A DNA stretch of 64,000 bases from positions 62,001 through 126,000 of the forward strand of contig JAEWBY010000011.1 of the NCBI GenBank assembly GCA_023390905.1, read 5' to 3'. The position numbers and the translations under genes are program-made. Shown in pieces: positions 63,249 to 64,000 of this stretch. The stretch's first letter is position 1. Each line of letters opens with the position of its first letter. This stretch comes from Pseudomonadota bacterium. Its GTDB lineage: Bacteria; Pseudomonadota; Gammaproteobacteria; Xanthomonadales; Xanthomonadaceae. Under the pieces are notes generated by a model, which was not told the DNA's origin, made no database searches, and saw only the letters and a list, made by a program, of their open reading frames with translations.

Positions 63249-64000
63249 ATGCGCGTACTAGTGAGCAACGACGACGGCGTTGACGCGCCCGGCATCCGCA
63301 TCCTGGCGGAGGGGCTGCGCCAGGCCGGCCACGAGGTATTCGTGATCGCACCCGATCGCGACCGTTCCGGTGCCAGCAATTCGCTCACCCTCGATCTGCC
63401 GATCCGCCTCAAACGGCTGGATCATTACACCTGCAGCGTCGCTGGCACGCCGACCGACTGCGTGCACCTGGCATTGACCGGCATGCTCGAATTCGAACCG
63501 GATATCGTCGTGTCCGGCATCAACAATGCCGCCAATCTCGGTGACGACGTCATCTATTCGGGCACGGTCTCCGCCGCGATGGAAGGACGCTTCCTCGGTC
63601 TGCCGGCAGTGGCCATGTCGCTGGTGTCGCGCAACCACGAGCCACGCCATTTCGAAACGGCCGCGCGCGCGGCGGTCGAGATCGTCGCGCGCCTGAAGGC
63701 CGATCCGTTGCCCGCCGACACCATCCTCAATGTCAACGTGCCGGATCGTCCGTGGGCGGACGTGGCCGGTTTCGAAGTGACGCGCCTGGGCAACCGGCAC
63801 CGATCCGAGCCCTGCGTGGCGCAGGCCGATCCGCGCGGCAGCACGGTGTACTGGATCGGGCCGGCCGGTCCGGAACAGGACGCCGGACCCGGCACCGATT
63901 TCCACGCCGTGCGCACCGGCAACATTTCCATCACGCCGATCCATGTCGACCTGACGCGCTATCAGGCGCTGGAAAAGGTGGCCGGCTGGGTGGGTGGACT
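63249..64000 (+). CDS. surE: 5'/3'-nucleotidase SurE (cut by window end)
   Basis: About 250 residues are present before the sequence ends, of an expected near 255-265. SurE hydrolyses nucleoside monophosphates with a preference for 3'- and 5'-NMPs, and is part of a stress-survival gene cluster (surE-pcm). MRVLVSNDDGVDAPGIRILA with the metal-binding DD, APDRDRSGASNSLTL, VVSGINNAANLGDDVIYSGT and SAAMEGRFLGLPAVA are all seen. AGGAGAA-type site directly before the ATG at 63249. The stop codon lies beyond the right edge. Confidence 0.95.
   Translation, partial: MRVLVSNDDGVDAPGIRILAEGLRQAGHEVFVIAPDRDRSGASNSLTLDLPIRLKRLDHYTCSVAGTPTDCVHLALTGMLEFEPDIVVSGINNAANLGDDVIYSGTVSAAMEGRFLGLPAVAMSLVSRNHEPRHFETAARAAVEIVARLKADPLPADTILNVNVPDRPWADVAGFEVTRLGNRHRSEPCVAQADPRGSTVYWIGPAGPEQDAGPGTDFHAVRTGNISITPIHVDLTRYQALEKVAGWVGG

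Overview
The window is high-GC chromosomal DNA that looks like a member of the Xanthomonadaceae/Lysobacteraceae (Lysobacter-like Gammaproteobacteria). The main support is the gene order at the right end (pyrG, kdsA, eno, ftsB, ispD, ispF, truD, an smr gene on the opposite strand, surE), which I recall as characteristic of that family. Further support comes from REP-like repeats with a core resembling GGAGCGGCTTCGGCCGCGAC and from several proteins of the kind shared by xanthomonads. I see no rRNA, tRNA, CRISPR array, insertion sequence or prophage. surE is cut off by the right edge.

Layout. 0.2-7.3 kb: a DeaD-type RNA helicase, a small unknown gene, and a two-protein bacterial non-homologous end-joining system (Ku and a three-domain LigD) with a small antisense-oriented gene between them, then an MliC-like lipoprotein. 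7.3-11.9 kb: a membrane-bound PAS-GGDEF-EAL protein preceded by a near-perfect sigma-28 (flagellar) promoter, the pseudouridine synthase RluF, and a GAF-GGDEF cyclase. 11.9-20.0 kb: an EamA exporter and then a type VI secretion effector island. In the island VgrG, a DUF4123 adaptor, an unknown 276-residue protein, a DUF2235/Tle1-like lipase and a periplasmic putative immunity protein are joined by 4-nt stop/start overlaps. A duplicated immunity gene and two leftover pieces of the lipase gene follow. 20-35 kb: unlinked metabolic, envelope and regulatory genes (DUF72, glyoxalase-like, LpxR-like, DUF885, GFA, LysR/EamA pair, SGNH hydrolase, cyclophilin, PadR/sensor operon, PHA depolymerase, methyltransferase, HemJ-like, alkaline phosphatase). 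35-54.8 kb: a dicarboxylate/glutamate symporter, a GNAT, an M16 protease pair, a thioesterase, two NlpC/P60 hydrolases, SlyD, two DUF418 membrane proteins around a DadA-like oxidoreductase/glutathione reductase pair, an N-formylglutamate amidohydrolase, a second EamA exporter, a twice-frameshifted MFS exporter, a YbdK-type ligase and ParE. 55-64 kb: the pyrG-to-surE block, interrupted by an unusual hexapeptide acyltransferase gene that overlaps both pyrG and kdsA.

The parts most worth attention are the type VI effector/immunity island with its tandem 'effector tail + immunity' duplication, the sigma-28 promoter in front of the c-di-GMP gene, and the acyltransferase embedded between pyrG and kdsA.
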